Positions 51,927-60,266 of a DNA stretch of 64,000 nt are shown piece by piece. The translations under genes were made by a program, and so were the position numbers. The DNA is from Actinobacteria bacterium UBA2272 (GTDB taxonomy: Bacteria; Actinomycetota; Coriobacteriia; Anaerosomatales; Anaerosomataceae): NCBI GenBank assembly GCA_002347725.1, contig DDXA01000004.1:124001-188000 (forward strand). Reading direction: 5' to 3'. The notes under the pieces are model-generated. The model was not told where the DNA came from, did not search any database, and saw only the letters and a program-made list of their open reading frames with translations. The stretch's first letter is position 1. Each line of letters opens with the position of its first letter.

Positions 51927-52607
51927 TCACACGTCGGCGGGGTAATCGACCACGAGCTTCCGGCCCTGATGCGCAGCGAGCCGTTGCTCCAGGAGGCGCG
52001 GCAAGAGAGGCAGCGCGCTTCTCGGCTCAGGAGGCCCGGCCGGAAGATCGATGTCGAACAGGAGCGTGTCCGATCCCGTCATCGCCTCGGCAATGACCTG
52101 GCCCATGTGCACGACCGCCGAACCTCCGTGCCCCGGCTCGCCGATCTCAGCACCGTCCGGCTCGGCGATGATGACGAGCGAAACGAGCGACGTACTGAGC
52201 CCGATCGCGAACTCGAGAACGGCCTGTGCCTGAAGCTCGGACTCGGATCGGGGCGCCAGGACCGCGATGTCGGGCGCGGCTCGCATGACGTCAGCGAGCG
52301 CTTCGGGGTCGAGGCACGCGTCGCCAGAGAGCAGCGCGACGCGACCGAGCAGACCGATCTCGGTGACCGCGGCGGTGTGGGGTCCGACCGACTCGGGGCG
52401 CGAGACGAGCACGGTGACGCCGGGCACGGCGTCGTCGAGCCTGCGCCACAGTTCGTCGACCAGCGGCCCGTCGATGAGGGCGGGCGCCTCGGGAAGAACG
52501 ACTGCCATCGCGCCGGAGGCGGCGGCCGCAGACGCGGCAAGCACGAGCGCCTCGAGGTCCTGCGCGGGCGCGGGCCTGAGCGAGTGCTGGACGACCGCGA
52601 TCCTCAT
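51927..52607 (-). CDS. Degenerate carbon-nitrogen hydrolase-like protein
   Basis: 226 residues. The N-terminus MRIAVVQHSLRPAPAQDLEAL and Glu40 in AVVLPEAPAL match the nitrilase fold. The catalytic Lys is not seen between Glu40 and residue 95, and the nucleophile Cys position appears to read LLSGD, with a Cys only four residues later (C98). It is thus likely inactive or altered. GAGGAG precedes ATG 52607. It follows topA by 58 nt and may share its transcript. Role unknown. Confidence 0.6.
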   Translation of the reverse strand: MRIAVVQHSLRPAPAQDLEALVLAASAAAASGAMAVVLPEAPALIDGPLVDELWRRLDDAVPGVTVLVSRPESVGPHTAAVTEIGLLGRVALLSGDACLDPEALADVMRAAPDIAVLAPRSESELQAQAVLEFAIGLSTSLVSLVIIAEPDGAEIGEPGHGGSAVVHMGQVIAEAMTGSDTLLFDIDLPAGPPEPRSALPLLPRLLEQRLAAHQGRKLVVDYPADV

Positions 52608-52665
52608 CGTGTACTCCTCGCTTCCGGTGGACACGGAGAGTAGATGCCCGCGAGGAACGGAACGC

Positions 52666-55182
52666 TCACGATGTGGGCTTCTTCTTACCCCTCGCGCTCT
52701 TCTTCGCGGCCGACGCGCCCTTGGTGCCGCCGGTCTTCGTGGTGCCCGACTTCGCCGCGCCCTTCTTGGCGGGAGCACGACGACCGCTCGCCTTCGATCG
52801 CTCCGGTTTGAGCGGGCACTCGGGGTCTATACAGATCTTCCATGGGCCCTTCTTGGTGTGGACGATCACCTTCGGCGTACCGCATTCGCAACGCTCGTCT
52901 GTCGGCTCGAGGTCGCCCTGCTGCGGCAGCGGGAACGACGTCTTGCAGTTCTCGTAGTTGGTGCACCGCACGTAGCGGCTGCCGACCCCCGAGTACTGCA
53001 CGACGAGATCGCCGCCGTCGCCCGTGGGACATGCGCCCCGCGCGATCACGATCTCGGGACCCTTCTTGGTGGGACAGTCCGGGCTCAGACACATCACGCG
53101 CGGGCGCTTCTTGAACTGGATGATGCGCACCTGCGGCGTACCGCACACCTCGCACAACTCATCGACCGCCTGGTACTTGGCGTTCTTGGGCAGCGGGTAC
53201 GTGACCGAGCACTCCGGGTAGCCGGTGCAGCCGACGAAGTAGCTGCGGTTGCGCGGCGAGAACTTGATCAGCAGGTCGTGCCCCGACTCGGGGCACTTCC
53301 CGACCTTGGCGTCCTCGTCGATCGCGTCTTTCAGCCGCTCGGCCACCTCCTCCGAACGTGGCAGGAGCTCCTCGAGAACCCGGGCGAGATCGTCTTGCGA
53401 CAGCGCCACGACCTCCGGAAGCGTCGCACGGCCGTTGGCGATGTCGTCCATCTTGCGATCGAGGGTCACGGTCATCTCGGGCGTCGTGATCTCGCTCGCG
53501 TAAAGCGACAGCGCGTCGATGACGCTCCGCCCTTTGTGCGTGGGTTCCACCGGGTCGTTCGTGACGTACTTGCGATCGTAGAGGGTCTGGATGATGTCGT
53601 GACGCGTAGCCTTGGTGCCGAGGCCGAGCTTCTCCATCTCCTGGATGAGCTTGCCTTGCGAGAACCGGGCGGGCGGCTGCGTCTGCTTGGCCTCCATCTC
53701 GGCGCCGAGAAAGGCGACCGCATCGCCTTCTGCGAGCGCGGGAAGATGCTCGTCCTTGCGCAGGCCGTACGGGTAGATCGCTCGGAAGCCGGGCACCTTG
53801 ACGACGTCACCCTTGGCCACAAACCGCTCGCCCGCGACATCGAGGTCGACCCGCGTGCCTTCGATCACCGCAGCATCCGAGAGCGTGGCCATGAACCGGC
53901 GTGCAACGAGGTTGTAGAGTCTCCACGCCTGAGGATCGAGCTTGTCCGGATCCGCCGCGCCGGTGGGGTGGATCGGCGGGTGGTCGGTCGCTTCCTTGTT
54001 GCCGCGCGTGGGATGCAGCGGCGCCGAGAGCAGTCTGTTGGCGTGCTCGCGGTAGAACGGGACGTCCGAGAGAGCCCGCAGGATCGCCTTCAGGTCCAGG
54101 CTCGGTGGGTAGACGGTGTTGTCCACGCGCGGGTACGAGATGTAACCGCTCATGTACAACGACTCGGCCACGCGCATCGTCTGCGCGGGCGAGAGACCCT
54201 CGGAGGCAGCCGCGGCCATGAGTGCTGTGGTGTTGAAGGGCGCCGGGGGGGCGACTTTGCGCGTGGTGCGCTTGGCCGCCGAGACGACGCCTTCGGTCGT
54301 TCCCGCCACTGCCTCGAGGACCGCGCGCGCTGCGGCCTCGGTCCCGAAGCGCTCGGTGGAATGCGATGCGCCGAACTCTTCGCCATCGGCGGCAAACCCG
54401 GCACGCACGGTCCAGTAGTCCTCCGGGACGAAGGCCTCCCGCTCCTTCTCGCGGTCCACGATGAGCTTCAGCGTCGGCGTCTGAACGCGGCCCGACGACA
54501 GAACGTCGCCGAACGGCTTCTTCGTGACCTTCTGCAGCGTGAGCGTGAGGTAGCGAGTCAGGACGGCGCCCCAGATGAGGTCGATCTCCTGCCGGGTCTC
54601 CCCCGCCTGCGCGAGCTCCTCGGAGAGCGTGTCCTCCTCGGCGAATGCCCGCTCGATCTCGTCTTTGGTTATGGCCGAGAACCGGACGCGGGTGACGGGC
54701 ACGGTCTTGTTGGCCGAGCGCACCACGTCTCGTGCGTCAGCGCCGATGAGCTCGCCCTCGCGGTCGAAGTCGGTGGCGATGATGACCTTGTCCGCTTTCT
54801 TGGCGAGGCTCTTGATCGACTGGATGATGCCCTTTTCCTTGGGCACCTTCTCCACGTGGACCCGGGCCAGCACCGGCAACGTCTCAAGACGCCAGCGCTT
54901 GAGGTCGAGCCCGTCCTCGTCCGTGAGGAGGTCCCCGGCGCCGCCGATGAGCACGCGCGGATCCGCGTCGGCGAGCGCACGGACGTCGGCGGCAGCGAGC
55001 ACCGGCGCGAAGTCGACCTCCATGATGTGGCCCTTGAGGCCTATGGAGACCCAGTCCTCACCGTCCCGACGGAAGGTGTAGACAGGGGTCGTGTAGACTT
55101 TCTCAGTCGTCGGCTTGCCGACCGCCATGATCTCGGCGATGCGGCGGGCGGCGATGTTCTTCTCCGAGATGACGAGGCGCAT
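52666..55182 (-). CDS. topA: DNA topoisomerase I (type IA), archaeal-like, with C-terminal zinc modules and Lys-rich tail
   Basis: 838 residues. Relaxes negative supercoils. The TOPRIM domain starts MRLVISEKNIAARRIAEIM, closer to archaeal TopA than to the usual bacterial LVIVESPAKAKTI start. TOPRIM acidic residues are TDFDREGE (137-144) and the catalytic Tyr is Y350 (GYISYPRVDNT). From about 640 there are several Cys pairs (CTGYPEC, CEVCGTPQ, CTNYENC, CECGTPK, CIDPEC), the topoisomerase zinc modules, then an Ala/Lys/Gly/Ser tail (about 795-838) like those of actinobacterial TopA. All catalytic residues are present. Confidence 0.93.
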   Translation of the reverse strand: MRLVISEKNIAARRIAEIMAVGKPTTEKVYTTPVYTFRRDGEDWVSIGLKGHIMEVDFAPVLAAADVRALADADPRVLIGGAGDLLTDEDGLDLKRWRLETLPVLARVHVEKVPKEKGIIQSIKSLAKKADKVIIATDFDREGELIGADARDVVRSANKTVPVTRVRFSAITKDEIERAFAEEDTLSEELAQAGETRQEIDLIWGAVLTRYLTLTLQKVTKKPFGDVLSSGRVQTPTLKLIVDREKEREAFVPEDYWTVRAGFAADGEEFGASHSTERFGTEAAARAVLEAVAGTTEGVVSAAKRTTRKVAPPAPFNTTALMAAAASEGLSPAQTMRVAESLYMSGYISYPRVDNTVYPPSLDLKAILRALSDVPFYREHANRLLSAPLHPTRGNKEATDHPPIHPTGAADPDKLDPQAWRLYNLVARRFMATLSDAAVIEGTRVDLDVAGERFVAKGDVVKVPGFRAIYPYGLRKDEHLPALAEGDAVAFLGAEMEAKQTQPPARFSQGKLIQEMEKLGLGTKATRHDIIQTLYDRKYVTNDPVEPTHKGRSVIDALSLYASEITTPEMTVTLDRKMDDIANGRATLPEVVALSQDDLARVLEELLPRSEEVAERLKDAIDEDAKVGKCPESGHDLLIKFSPRNRSYFVGCTGYPECSVTYPLPKNAKYQAVDELCEVCGTPQVRIIQFKKRPRVMCLSPDCPTKKGPEIVIARGACPTGDGGDLVVQYSGVGSRYVRCTNYENCKTSFPLPQQGDLEPTDERCECGTPKVIVHTKKGPWKICIDPECPLKPERSKASGRRAPAKKGAAKSGTTKTGGTKGASAAKKSARGKKKPTS

Positions 55183-55221
55183 GAAGGCGGTCTCCGACCG
55201 GTGTGGGGGCGATTCCTGCCG

Positions 55222-55227
55222 AGTATA
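55222..55227 (-). promoter_or_regulatory. Candidate -10 box for topA
   Basis: TATACT on the minus strand, 40 nt before the topA ATG, without a convincing -35 17 nt upstream. A TTGACG lies too close to serve it. Otherwise this 116-nt gap shows nothing definite. Confidence 0.3.
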
Positions 55228-55298
55228 TACGGCACGTCAAGCCGGAAGCATAACGCGCCCTTCACAGGATGTGACCCCAAGCGCGCAGGGCGGAGCCC

Positions 55299-55853
55299 CT
55301 AGAGGCCGATCTCGGTGGCGCGCGCCTGCATAGCGGCGAGTGCGAGTCCCAGGAACTCCTCGCGCGTCATGCCCAGCTCCTCACAGGCGGCCATCTGCTC
55401 GCGGCTGGCGCCCCGGGCGAACGCCTTCTCCTTCCACCGCTTGAGCAGCGAGCGCACCTCGACGTTGGCGAGCGCCTTGTCGGGACGCACGAGCGCGGCG
55501 GCGACGATGAACCCGGTGGTGGGATCGGCGGCGTACAGCGCCTTGTCCATCAGGCTTTCGCGAGGCGCCTTGCCCGCATGCGCGAGGATCGCGTGGAGCA
55601 TCTCGTCGTCGACGCGGCCCTCGAGCAGCTCGGCGGTCACCACGCCATGACGCTCGAAGTCCTCGGCTGTCTCGGCGTAGTCGAGGTCGTGCAGAAGGCC
55701 CGCGAGCGCCCATCGCTCGACGTCGACCTCAGGCAGATCGAAGTGACGGGCGAGCGCCTCCATGATCACCTCGGTCGCCACACAGTGGTTCACGAGGTTC
55801 TTGTTCGGAATGCTCGCGCAGGTGAGCGCGAACGCCTCGGCACGGTCCATCAT
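55299..55853 (-). CDS. HD-domain hydrolase in the hyp cluster
   Basis: 184 residues. HD signature: His in KNLVNHCVATEVIM, His-Asp in LAGLLHDLDYAE and His in HAILAHAGK. HD proteins of this small type hydrolyse phosphates or nucleotides; the actual substrate is unknown. ATG 55853 overlaps the hypB stop (ATGA). Such a gene downstream of hypB is not part of the known Hyp pathway. Confidence 0.82.
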   Translation of the reverse strand: MMDRAEAFALTCASIPNKNLVNHCVATEVIMEALARHFDLPEVDVERWALAGLLHDLDYAETAEDFERHGVVTAELLEGRVDDEMLHAILAHAGKAPRESLMDKALYAADPTTGFIVAAALVRPDKALANVEVRSLLKRWKEKAFARGASREQMAACEELGMTREEFLGLALAAMQARATEIGL

Positions 55854-56515
55854 GAGGAGGTCCTCCTCGCGCCCTCGATGCGCGCCGCAAGCCACTCGGC
55901 CCACGCCTCCACACCGTCGCCCGTGGTCGCCGACATCGGGAAGATCGGGGCGTGGGGATTCAGGTCGCTGACCACCGAGCGGAACTCGGCTTCATCGAAG
56001 TCGAACACCGCGAGCGTGTCGTACTTGTTCAGGATGACGGCCTCGGAGACCTGGAAGATGTTCGGATACTTATACGGCTTGTCGTGTCCCTCGGGCACCG
56101 AGAGGATCATCACTTTCGCGTGCTCGCCGAGGTCGAAGTCGGTCGGGCAGACGAGATTGCCGACGTTCTCGATGATGATGAGGTCGAGTGTCTCAAGCTC
56201 CAGGGTGTCCACCGCGCGAGCAACCATCGCCGATTCGAGGTGGCATGCGCCGCCGGTGTTGATCTGGACGGCCGGGATCCCGTGCGCTCGAACCTTCTCG
56301 GCGTCGACCTTGCTCGCGATGTCACCTTCGATGACGGCGATGGTGTAGCGATCGCGGAGCGCCTCGATGGTCGCGAGGATCGTGGATGTCTTCCCCGCGC
56401 CGGGCGAGGCCATGAGGTCGACGACGAACACGCCCGCCTCGGCGAACCGCGCCCGGTTGGCCTGCGCGAGCTCGTCGTTGGCGGCCAGTATCTTCTGTTC
56501 GATGTCGACCCGCAC
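55850..56515 (-). CDS. hypB: Hydrogenase nickel incorporation GTPase HypB
   Basis: 221 residues. GTPase that delivers Ni2+ to [NiFe]-hydrogenase (and with HypA to urease in some bacteria). P-loop ASPGAGKTST (36-45), metal site CHLES (Cys91-His92), NKYD-type GTP specificity (LNKYDTL). The His-rich N-terminal nickel store seen in some HypB is missing. GTG start 56515, 13 nt after hypA. Confidence 0.93.
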   Translation of the reverse strand: MRVDIEQKILAANDELAQANRARFAEAGVFVVDLMASPGAGKTSTILATIEALRDRYTIAVIEGDIASKVDAEKVRAHGIPAVQINTGGACHLESAMVARAVDTLELETLDLIIIENVGNLVCPTDFDLGEHAKVMILSVPEGHDKPYKYPNIFQVSEAVILNKYDTLAVFDFDEAEFRSVVSDLNPHAPIFPMSATTGDGVEAWAEWLAARIEGARRTSS

Positions 56516-56528
56516 GCGTCACCCTCCT

Positions 56529-56873
56529 CTAGTCGATGTCTATGCCGTCGATGACGAGCTCACGTCCGGTCACGAGCTCCACGACGTATCCCTCACACGA
56601 CGGGCACCGCGTGCCATCGTAGCGCCCGTGGCCGAACTCGTGCCCGCAGTCCAGACAGCGGGAGCGGGCGGGGATCATCGTCACGGCAAGCGTCGAGCCC
56701 TCGGCGATGGTGTCGACGATCGCGGCGTCCCAGGCGAACTGCAGCGCGTCTTCCAGGACCTCGGTCAGCACGCCGATGGTCACGTCCACCGTGGTGATCC
56801 GACTGCCGCCCGCCTTCCCGGCGGCGTCGATGGCCGAGGTCAGGATCCCTGCGGCGATGCCCGCTTCGTGCAT
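56529..56873 (-). CDS. hypA: Hydrogenase nickel incorporation protein HypA
   Basis: 114 residues. The essential N-terminal MHE (His2 nickel ligand) is kept, which fixes the start at ATG 56873. Zinc ligands Cys73, Cys76, Cys90, Cys93 (CLDCGHEF, CPSCEG). Works with HypB. No hydrogenase structural gene or hypCDEF is in this window. Confidence 0.94.
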   Translation of the reverse strand: MHEAGIAAGILTSAIDAAGKAGGSRITTVDVTIGVLTEVLEDALQFAWDAAIVDTIAEGSTLAVTMIPARSRCLDCGHEFGHGRYDGTRCPSCEGYVVELVTGRELVIDGIDID

Positions 56874-56881
56874 GTCCGCCC

Positions 56882-57637
56882 CTACTCGATGCCCGCGAGC
56901 TTCTGCGCCTTGATCTTGCGCGCAAGCACGATACGAACGGTCGCCATGCTCGCCTCGAACAGCGCGACCATGGCGCCGGACAGTGCCAGCATGCTCCACG
57001 GGTTCCAGTCCGGCGTGATCATCGACGCCACGATCACGATAACGACCCACACGACCCGCCAGTTCTTGCGGAGCTTGTCGTAGGGCACGACGCCGAAGTA
57101 GACGAGGTAGAAGACGACCACGGGGACCTCGAAGGCCAGACCGAAGCCGGCGAGGAACCACATAGCGAACGTCATCGCACTCTGCGCCCGCAGCAGCAGC
57201 TCGAAGGTCTCACCACTTTGCTGTACGAGCCACTCGGTACTCGGCTCGAGGATGAAGAAGTAGCAAAACGCCACGCCCGTCAGGAAGAGCACCACCGCCG
57301 CGATGAATGTCCAGACGAACCAGCGGCGCTCCTTCGGCCTGAGTGCCGGCAGGAAGAACGCGAGCGTCTCGTAGATGATGATCGGGCTGCCGACCACGAA
57401 CGCGCCGAACAGGCCGAGGCGGAAACGGTTGGACATCGCCTCGAGGATGTCGAACACGTACGAGCTCTGGTCGCCGATCACCGGCTGCATCGGGCCGATG
57501 AGAATCATGAAGATCTGATCGGAGAACAGGTACCCGACGAGCGTGAGTACCGACAGGACGATCGCGACGACGGTGAGCCGCTTACGGAGCTCGTTCAGGT
57601 GACCCATGAACGGCATGCGCTTGGGGGTTATGGGCAT
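56882..57637 (-). CDS. tatC: Sec-independent translocase TatC
   Basis: 251 residues, six membrane helices. The N-terminal MPFMGHLNELRKRLT holds the twin-arginine-recognition Glu and the RKRL. FEVPVVVFYLVYFGVV is a further family segment. With HypAB next door the likely cargo includes folded [NiFe] or other redox enzymes. Starts 18 nt after tatB. Confidence 0.95.
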   Translation of the reverse strand: MPITPKRMPFMGHLNELRKRLTVVAIVLSVLTLVGYLFSDQIFMILIGPMQPVIGDQSSYVFDILEAMSNRFRLGLFGAFVVGSPIIIYETLAFFLPALRPKERRWFVWTFIAAVVLFLTGVAFCYFFILEPSTEWLVQQSGETFELLLRAQSAMTFAMWFLAGFGLAFEVPVVVFYLVYFGVVPYDKLRKNWRVVWVVIVIVASMITPDWNPWSMLALSGAMVALFEASMATVRIVLARKIKAQKLAGIE

Positions 57638-57655
57638 GTCACTGCGGGGCGGCCC

Positions 57656-58159
57656 TCAGGCATTGTCCCCGTCTTCCCCCTCTCCGCTCGAGTCGTGTCC
57701 GGGCACCCAGCCGAGATCGGCCTGATCGATGGCGTCGAGGTCGACATCGTCATCGATGCCGATGTCCTCGCCCGCCTCGCGAGCGCCGTGCAGCGGATGA
57801 TCGTCCGGCAGCCCGGTCGGCCGGGGCTCGGCGTCGTCTACAGGGACATCCTCGGCCGACTCCGGTTCCGCCGCATCCCCGTCGTCCTCGTCTGTGGGCT
57901 GCTCGTCCTCACCCTCGAACTCCCCCGACTCGACCCGCTCGCGGAACTCCTTGCCCTTCTTGAAGGGGTCGGGCTTATCCTTCGATTCGGTCGAGTAGAT
58001 CTCGGCACGGATCGTGGACTCCATGAGGTCCTGGTACCGCTTGAAATCACGGATGAGGCGCCCGATCGTGCGGGCGAACTCGGGCAGCTTGTCCGGCCCG
58101 AACAGAAGCAGCGCGAGAACCGCGATGAGAAGGAACTCCCAGCTGCCGATGCCGAACAA
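57656..58159 (-). CDS. tatB: TatA/TatB family translocase subunit, TTG start
   Basis: 167 residues. MFGIGSWEFLLIAVLALLLFG: one membrane helix with Glu8 (TatB type) then the FGPDKLPEF hinge and an amphipathic helix; the rest (100-167) is strongly acidic. The start is TTG at 58159, since MFGIG is the conserved start, GGAG sits 8 nt upstream and no ATG or GTG fits. Only one TatA/B gene is in view. Co-transcribed with tatC. Confidence 0.88.
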   Translation of the reverse strand: MFGIGSWEFLLIAVLALLLFGPDKLPEFARTIGRLIRDFKRYQDLMESTIRAEIYSTESKDKPDPFKKGKEFRERVESGEFEGEDEQPTDEDDGDAAEPESAEDVPVDDAEPRPTGLPDDHPLHGAREAGEDIGIDDDVDLDAIDQADLGWVPGHDSSGEGEDGDNA

Positions 58160-58229
58160 GGGTCAACTCCTTGGTAGTGATGAACCGACCGGGTGATCCC
58201 AGGCGATGCGCGCGCCCGCCGGGAGGTGC

Positions 58230-58565
58230 CTAGAAGCCCCGCGCCTCCTCGATCGTCGAGAAGAGCGGGAACACCTTGTCCAGCCCGGTGATGCGGAAGA
58301 TCTTCAGGATGGACTCGTTCGTGCACACGAGCCGGAGCGTCCCGCCGTGCTCCTTGGCATGCCTGAGCCCGCTCACGAGCACGCCCAGGCCGGAACTGTC
58401 TATGAAGCCGAGTGCGTCGAGTTCGACCACGATGTCGAGACACCCCGCGTCAATCCGGTCGAGTAGCTCCTTCTTCAAGCGGGGCGACGTATAGACGTCG
58501 ACCTCACCGGTCAGCGAGATCATGCACGTCGCACCCGACTGCTCGGTCTTGACGTCGAGTTCCAT
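58230..58565 (-). CDS. STAS-domain anti-sigma-factor antagonist (RsbV/SpoIIAA-like)
   Basis: 111 residues, a single STAS domain. The phosphorylation site is Ser57/58 in GFIDSSGLGVL. When dephosphorylated such proteins bind a partner anti-sigma kinase and free a sigma factor. No kinase or sigma gene is nearby. It leads the tatB-tatC-hypA-hypB run and has its own promoter at 58608-58637. Confidence 0.88.
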   Translation of the reverse strand: MELDVKTEQSGATCMISLTGEVDVYTSPRLKKELLDRIDAGCLDIVVELDALGFIDSSGLGVLVSGLRHAKEHGGTLRLVCTNESILKIFRITGLDKVFPLFSTIEEARGF

Positions 58566-58607
58566 CTTTGGGGCACCGCTTTCGGCCGGGGACTCCTAGC
58601 GTTCCCG

Positions 58608-58637
58608 ATTGTACCCGCAAGGCTATGCACGTGACCA
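58608..58637 (-). promoter_or_regulatory. Promoter of the minus-strand STAS gene
   Basis: Minus strand: TACAAT (58608-58613) with TGGTCA (58632-58637) 18 nt upstream. Start near 58601, about 36 nt before the ATG. The plus-strand STAS gene is divergent from the same 177-nt gap, but no clear promoter for it was found. Confidence 0.42.
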
Positions 58638-58742
58638 GCAACGCACGACCGATGCCTGTGCCACACGCGACGAGCGGTCGTGAGAAGCCCAAACGTGGCG
58701 GGTACGTACGGAGAACGGACGGCCGCATCTCCGGGGGGACCT

Positions 58743-59093
58743 ATGGCACTGTCTATGAGACTCGAGGAAGAGCTGGATCGCTGGACGCTCGTGATGAGCG
58801 GAGACCTGGACTACAGCGAATGCGCCTCGTTCAGGATGACCATCGATCGCATTCTCAAGCACGGACCGCCTGCAACGGTGATCGACCTATCCGCAGTCGA
58901 TCACCTCGACAGCTCAGGACTGGGGCTGCTGCTGTCGTTGTCGAAGGAGTACGGCGCCAACGGGGGTCGACTCGTACTCGTGACCAACGAGTCCGTTGAC
59001 AGCATCCTGGATCTCACGCGCCTGTCGACCATCTTCTCGTGTGCACGATCGGCAGACGAGGCACGCGCCCTTCTCGGCGACGCCCGCAACTGA
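58743..59093 (+). CDS. Second STAS-domain protein
   Basis: 116 residues, plus strand, head to head with the other STAS gene. MRLEEELDRWTLVMSGDLDY then HLDSSGLGLLLSLSKEYG with Ser57/58. GGGGGGA precedes ATG 58743; the Met at residue 5 is another possible start. It shares the DSSGLG phospho-site but little else with its neighbour, so they are paralogues rather than a recent duplication. Confidence 0.85.
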   Translation: MALSMRLEEELDRWTLVMSGDLDYSECASFRMTIDRILKHGPPATVIDLSAVDHLDSSGLGLLLSLSKEYGANGGRLVLVTNESVDSILDLTRLSTIFSCARSADEARALLGDARN

Positions 59094-59118
59094 GGCGAGG
59101 ACCCGACGAGAACAAGAA

Positions 59119-59145
59119 ACGGCCGGCCCCTGAGAGGCCGACCGT
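59119..59145 (-). terminator. Terminator of the TPR gene
   Basis: A 10-bp stem with one mismatch and a 7-nt loop, followed on the minus strand by the T-rich TTCTTGTTCT. This is the clearest intrinsic terminator in the window. It lies between the convergent STAS gene and TPR gene and may serve both. Confidence 0.68.
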
Positions 59146-59167
59146 CGCATGGCGTGAGCGCACGCAC

Positions 59168-59752
59168 CTAAGGGGCGGTGGTCGCCTCGCCCGAAGGCGC
59201 GGGCGCGCCACCGAGTTCGGCCAACATGCCGCGTGCGTTCTCAACCTGGGCCGCGAGTACGGTGCTGTCGGCGGCCTGATCGATGAATGCCTGGAGCGCG
59301 GCCGGGGCGTCGGCACTCTGGCCGTAGTACAGGGCGAACGCCTTGTTGCCGAGCGCCACCTCGTCGTCAGGCCTGAGCGCGAGCACCTGATCGTAGTACG
59401 TGACCGCGCTCAGCCAGAACGGTATGGAGGCCGCCGCCTGGCCACTCTGATAGATCTCGACCGCCCACTCGTAGTAGGCGTGGGCCACCTGGATGACGAT
59501 GTCGGGATTGGTGGGGTTGGACTGCGCCGCAACGAGCGCGGCGTCGACGCGCGGCTGGTAGGTCTCCGAGAAGATCCCGCTCGTACCTGTGGCACCGTCG
59601 GTCGCGTTCGTACCGCCACCCGTGCCACTCAGGCTCGCGATGATGACCGCGATACCACCGACGCCGAACGAAGCGACGACGAGGATGATCACCACGCGCA
59701 TCCACATCGGCGTCTGTGACTTGTTGACCGCCATTGGCGACTTCGATGCCAT
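59168..59752 (-). CDS. Membrane-anchored TPR-like protein
   Basis: 194 residues. One membrane helix (about 18-42, MRVVIILVVASFGVGGIAVI) is followed by a polar linker and TPR-like repeats from about residue 68 (NPDIVIQVAHAYYEWAVEIY, AVTYYDQVLALRPDDEVALG). The soluble part should face outside. GGAGGA precedes ATG 59752. It is downstream of a second small membrane protein gene. Function unknown, perhaps protein-protein contacts at the cell surface. Confidence 0.78.
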   Translation of the reverse strand: MASKSPMAVNKSQTPMWMRVVIILVVASFGVGGIAVIIASLSGTGGGTNATDGATGTSGIFSETYQPRVDAALVAAQSNPTNPDIVIQVAHAYYEWAVEIYQSGQAAASIPFWLSAVTYYDQVLALRPDDEVALGNKAFALYYGQSADAPAALQAFIDQAADSTVLAAQVENARGMLAELGGAPAPSGEATTAP

Positions 59753-59773
59753 TCTGTCCTCCAGACACACAGG

Positions 59774-59802
59774 AGGCCCGGCCGACTCACGCGGCCGGGC
59801 CT
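59774..59802 (-). terminator. Hairpin between two membrane protein genes
   Basis: AGGCCCGGCCG and CGGCCGGGCCT form a perfect 11-bp stem with a 7-nt loop, 14 nt after the stop of the gene at 59816-60220 and before the TPR gene. No U-tract. Confidence 0.55.
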
Positions 59803-59815
59803 CGCGGATTCGGTT

Positions 59816-60220
59816 CTACTCGCCCTCAGCACCCTCGGCCGGGGCCGTCTCGGTCGTCTCACCAACGCCCTCGATGGGTGGATGACCCTCGGGCAGCTGC
59901 CCTGACTCAAGCTGATCCGGCGAGAGCTGCGGCGCGGGTACGCCCGTGCCGGTCGTCGTGGTCGTCCCACTGACGGCGGTCCCTCCGGGAGCCACGACGA
60001 AACCGATGATCACGCCGACGAGAAGACCGACGACCGTCATCAGCGCGGCAACCATCATGCTGACGTTCTGCTCGAAGAACGCGGGCGATGTCGCGCTCGC
60101 AGACGCAGCGGCACTCCTCGGCGCCTTCACGGGTGCGCTCTTGGCGCCGGACTTGGATGCGTCCTTGGCAGACGGGGCCGGAGCCTCGTCCTCGTCGAAG
60201 AAGAAGTCCTGATCGCTCAC
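59816..60220 (-). CDS. Hypothetical single-pass membrane protein
   Basis: 134 residues. An acidic start (SDQDFFFDEDEAPAP), a basic Lys/Ser/Ala stretch, one membrane helix (about 55-76, MMVAALMTVVGLLVGVIIGF) and a Thr/Gly/Pro/Glu-rich outer tail. Low complexity; no family recognised. GTG start 60220 with GGAGG about 10 nt upstream. Likely co-transcribed with the TPR gene. Confidence 0.65.
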   Translation of the reverse strand: MSDQDFFFDEDEAPAPSAKDASKSGAKSAPVKAPRSAAASASATSPAFFEQNVSMMVAALMTVVGLLVGVIIGFVVAPGGTAVSGTTTTTGTGVPAPQLSPDQLESGQLPEGHPPIEGVGETTETAPAEGAEGE

Positions 60221-60266
60221 GTACGAATACCTCCTCGGTCATCGGTCATTCTGGTCACCGGGCGCC

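Noticed and set aside
52680..52800. Repetitive Lys/Ala/Gly coding stretch as a DNA repeat or CRISPR-like array
   Set aside because: No regular repeat-spacer pattern; it is the low-complexity tail of topA.
52267..55302. A plus-strand open frame of about 1000 codons
   Set aside because: It is antisense to topA, which has all catalytic residues. Its translation is Arg/His/Asp-rich without any domain, the normal shadow of a GC-rich gene.
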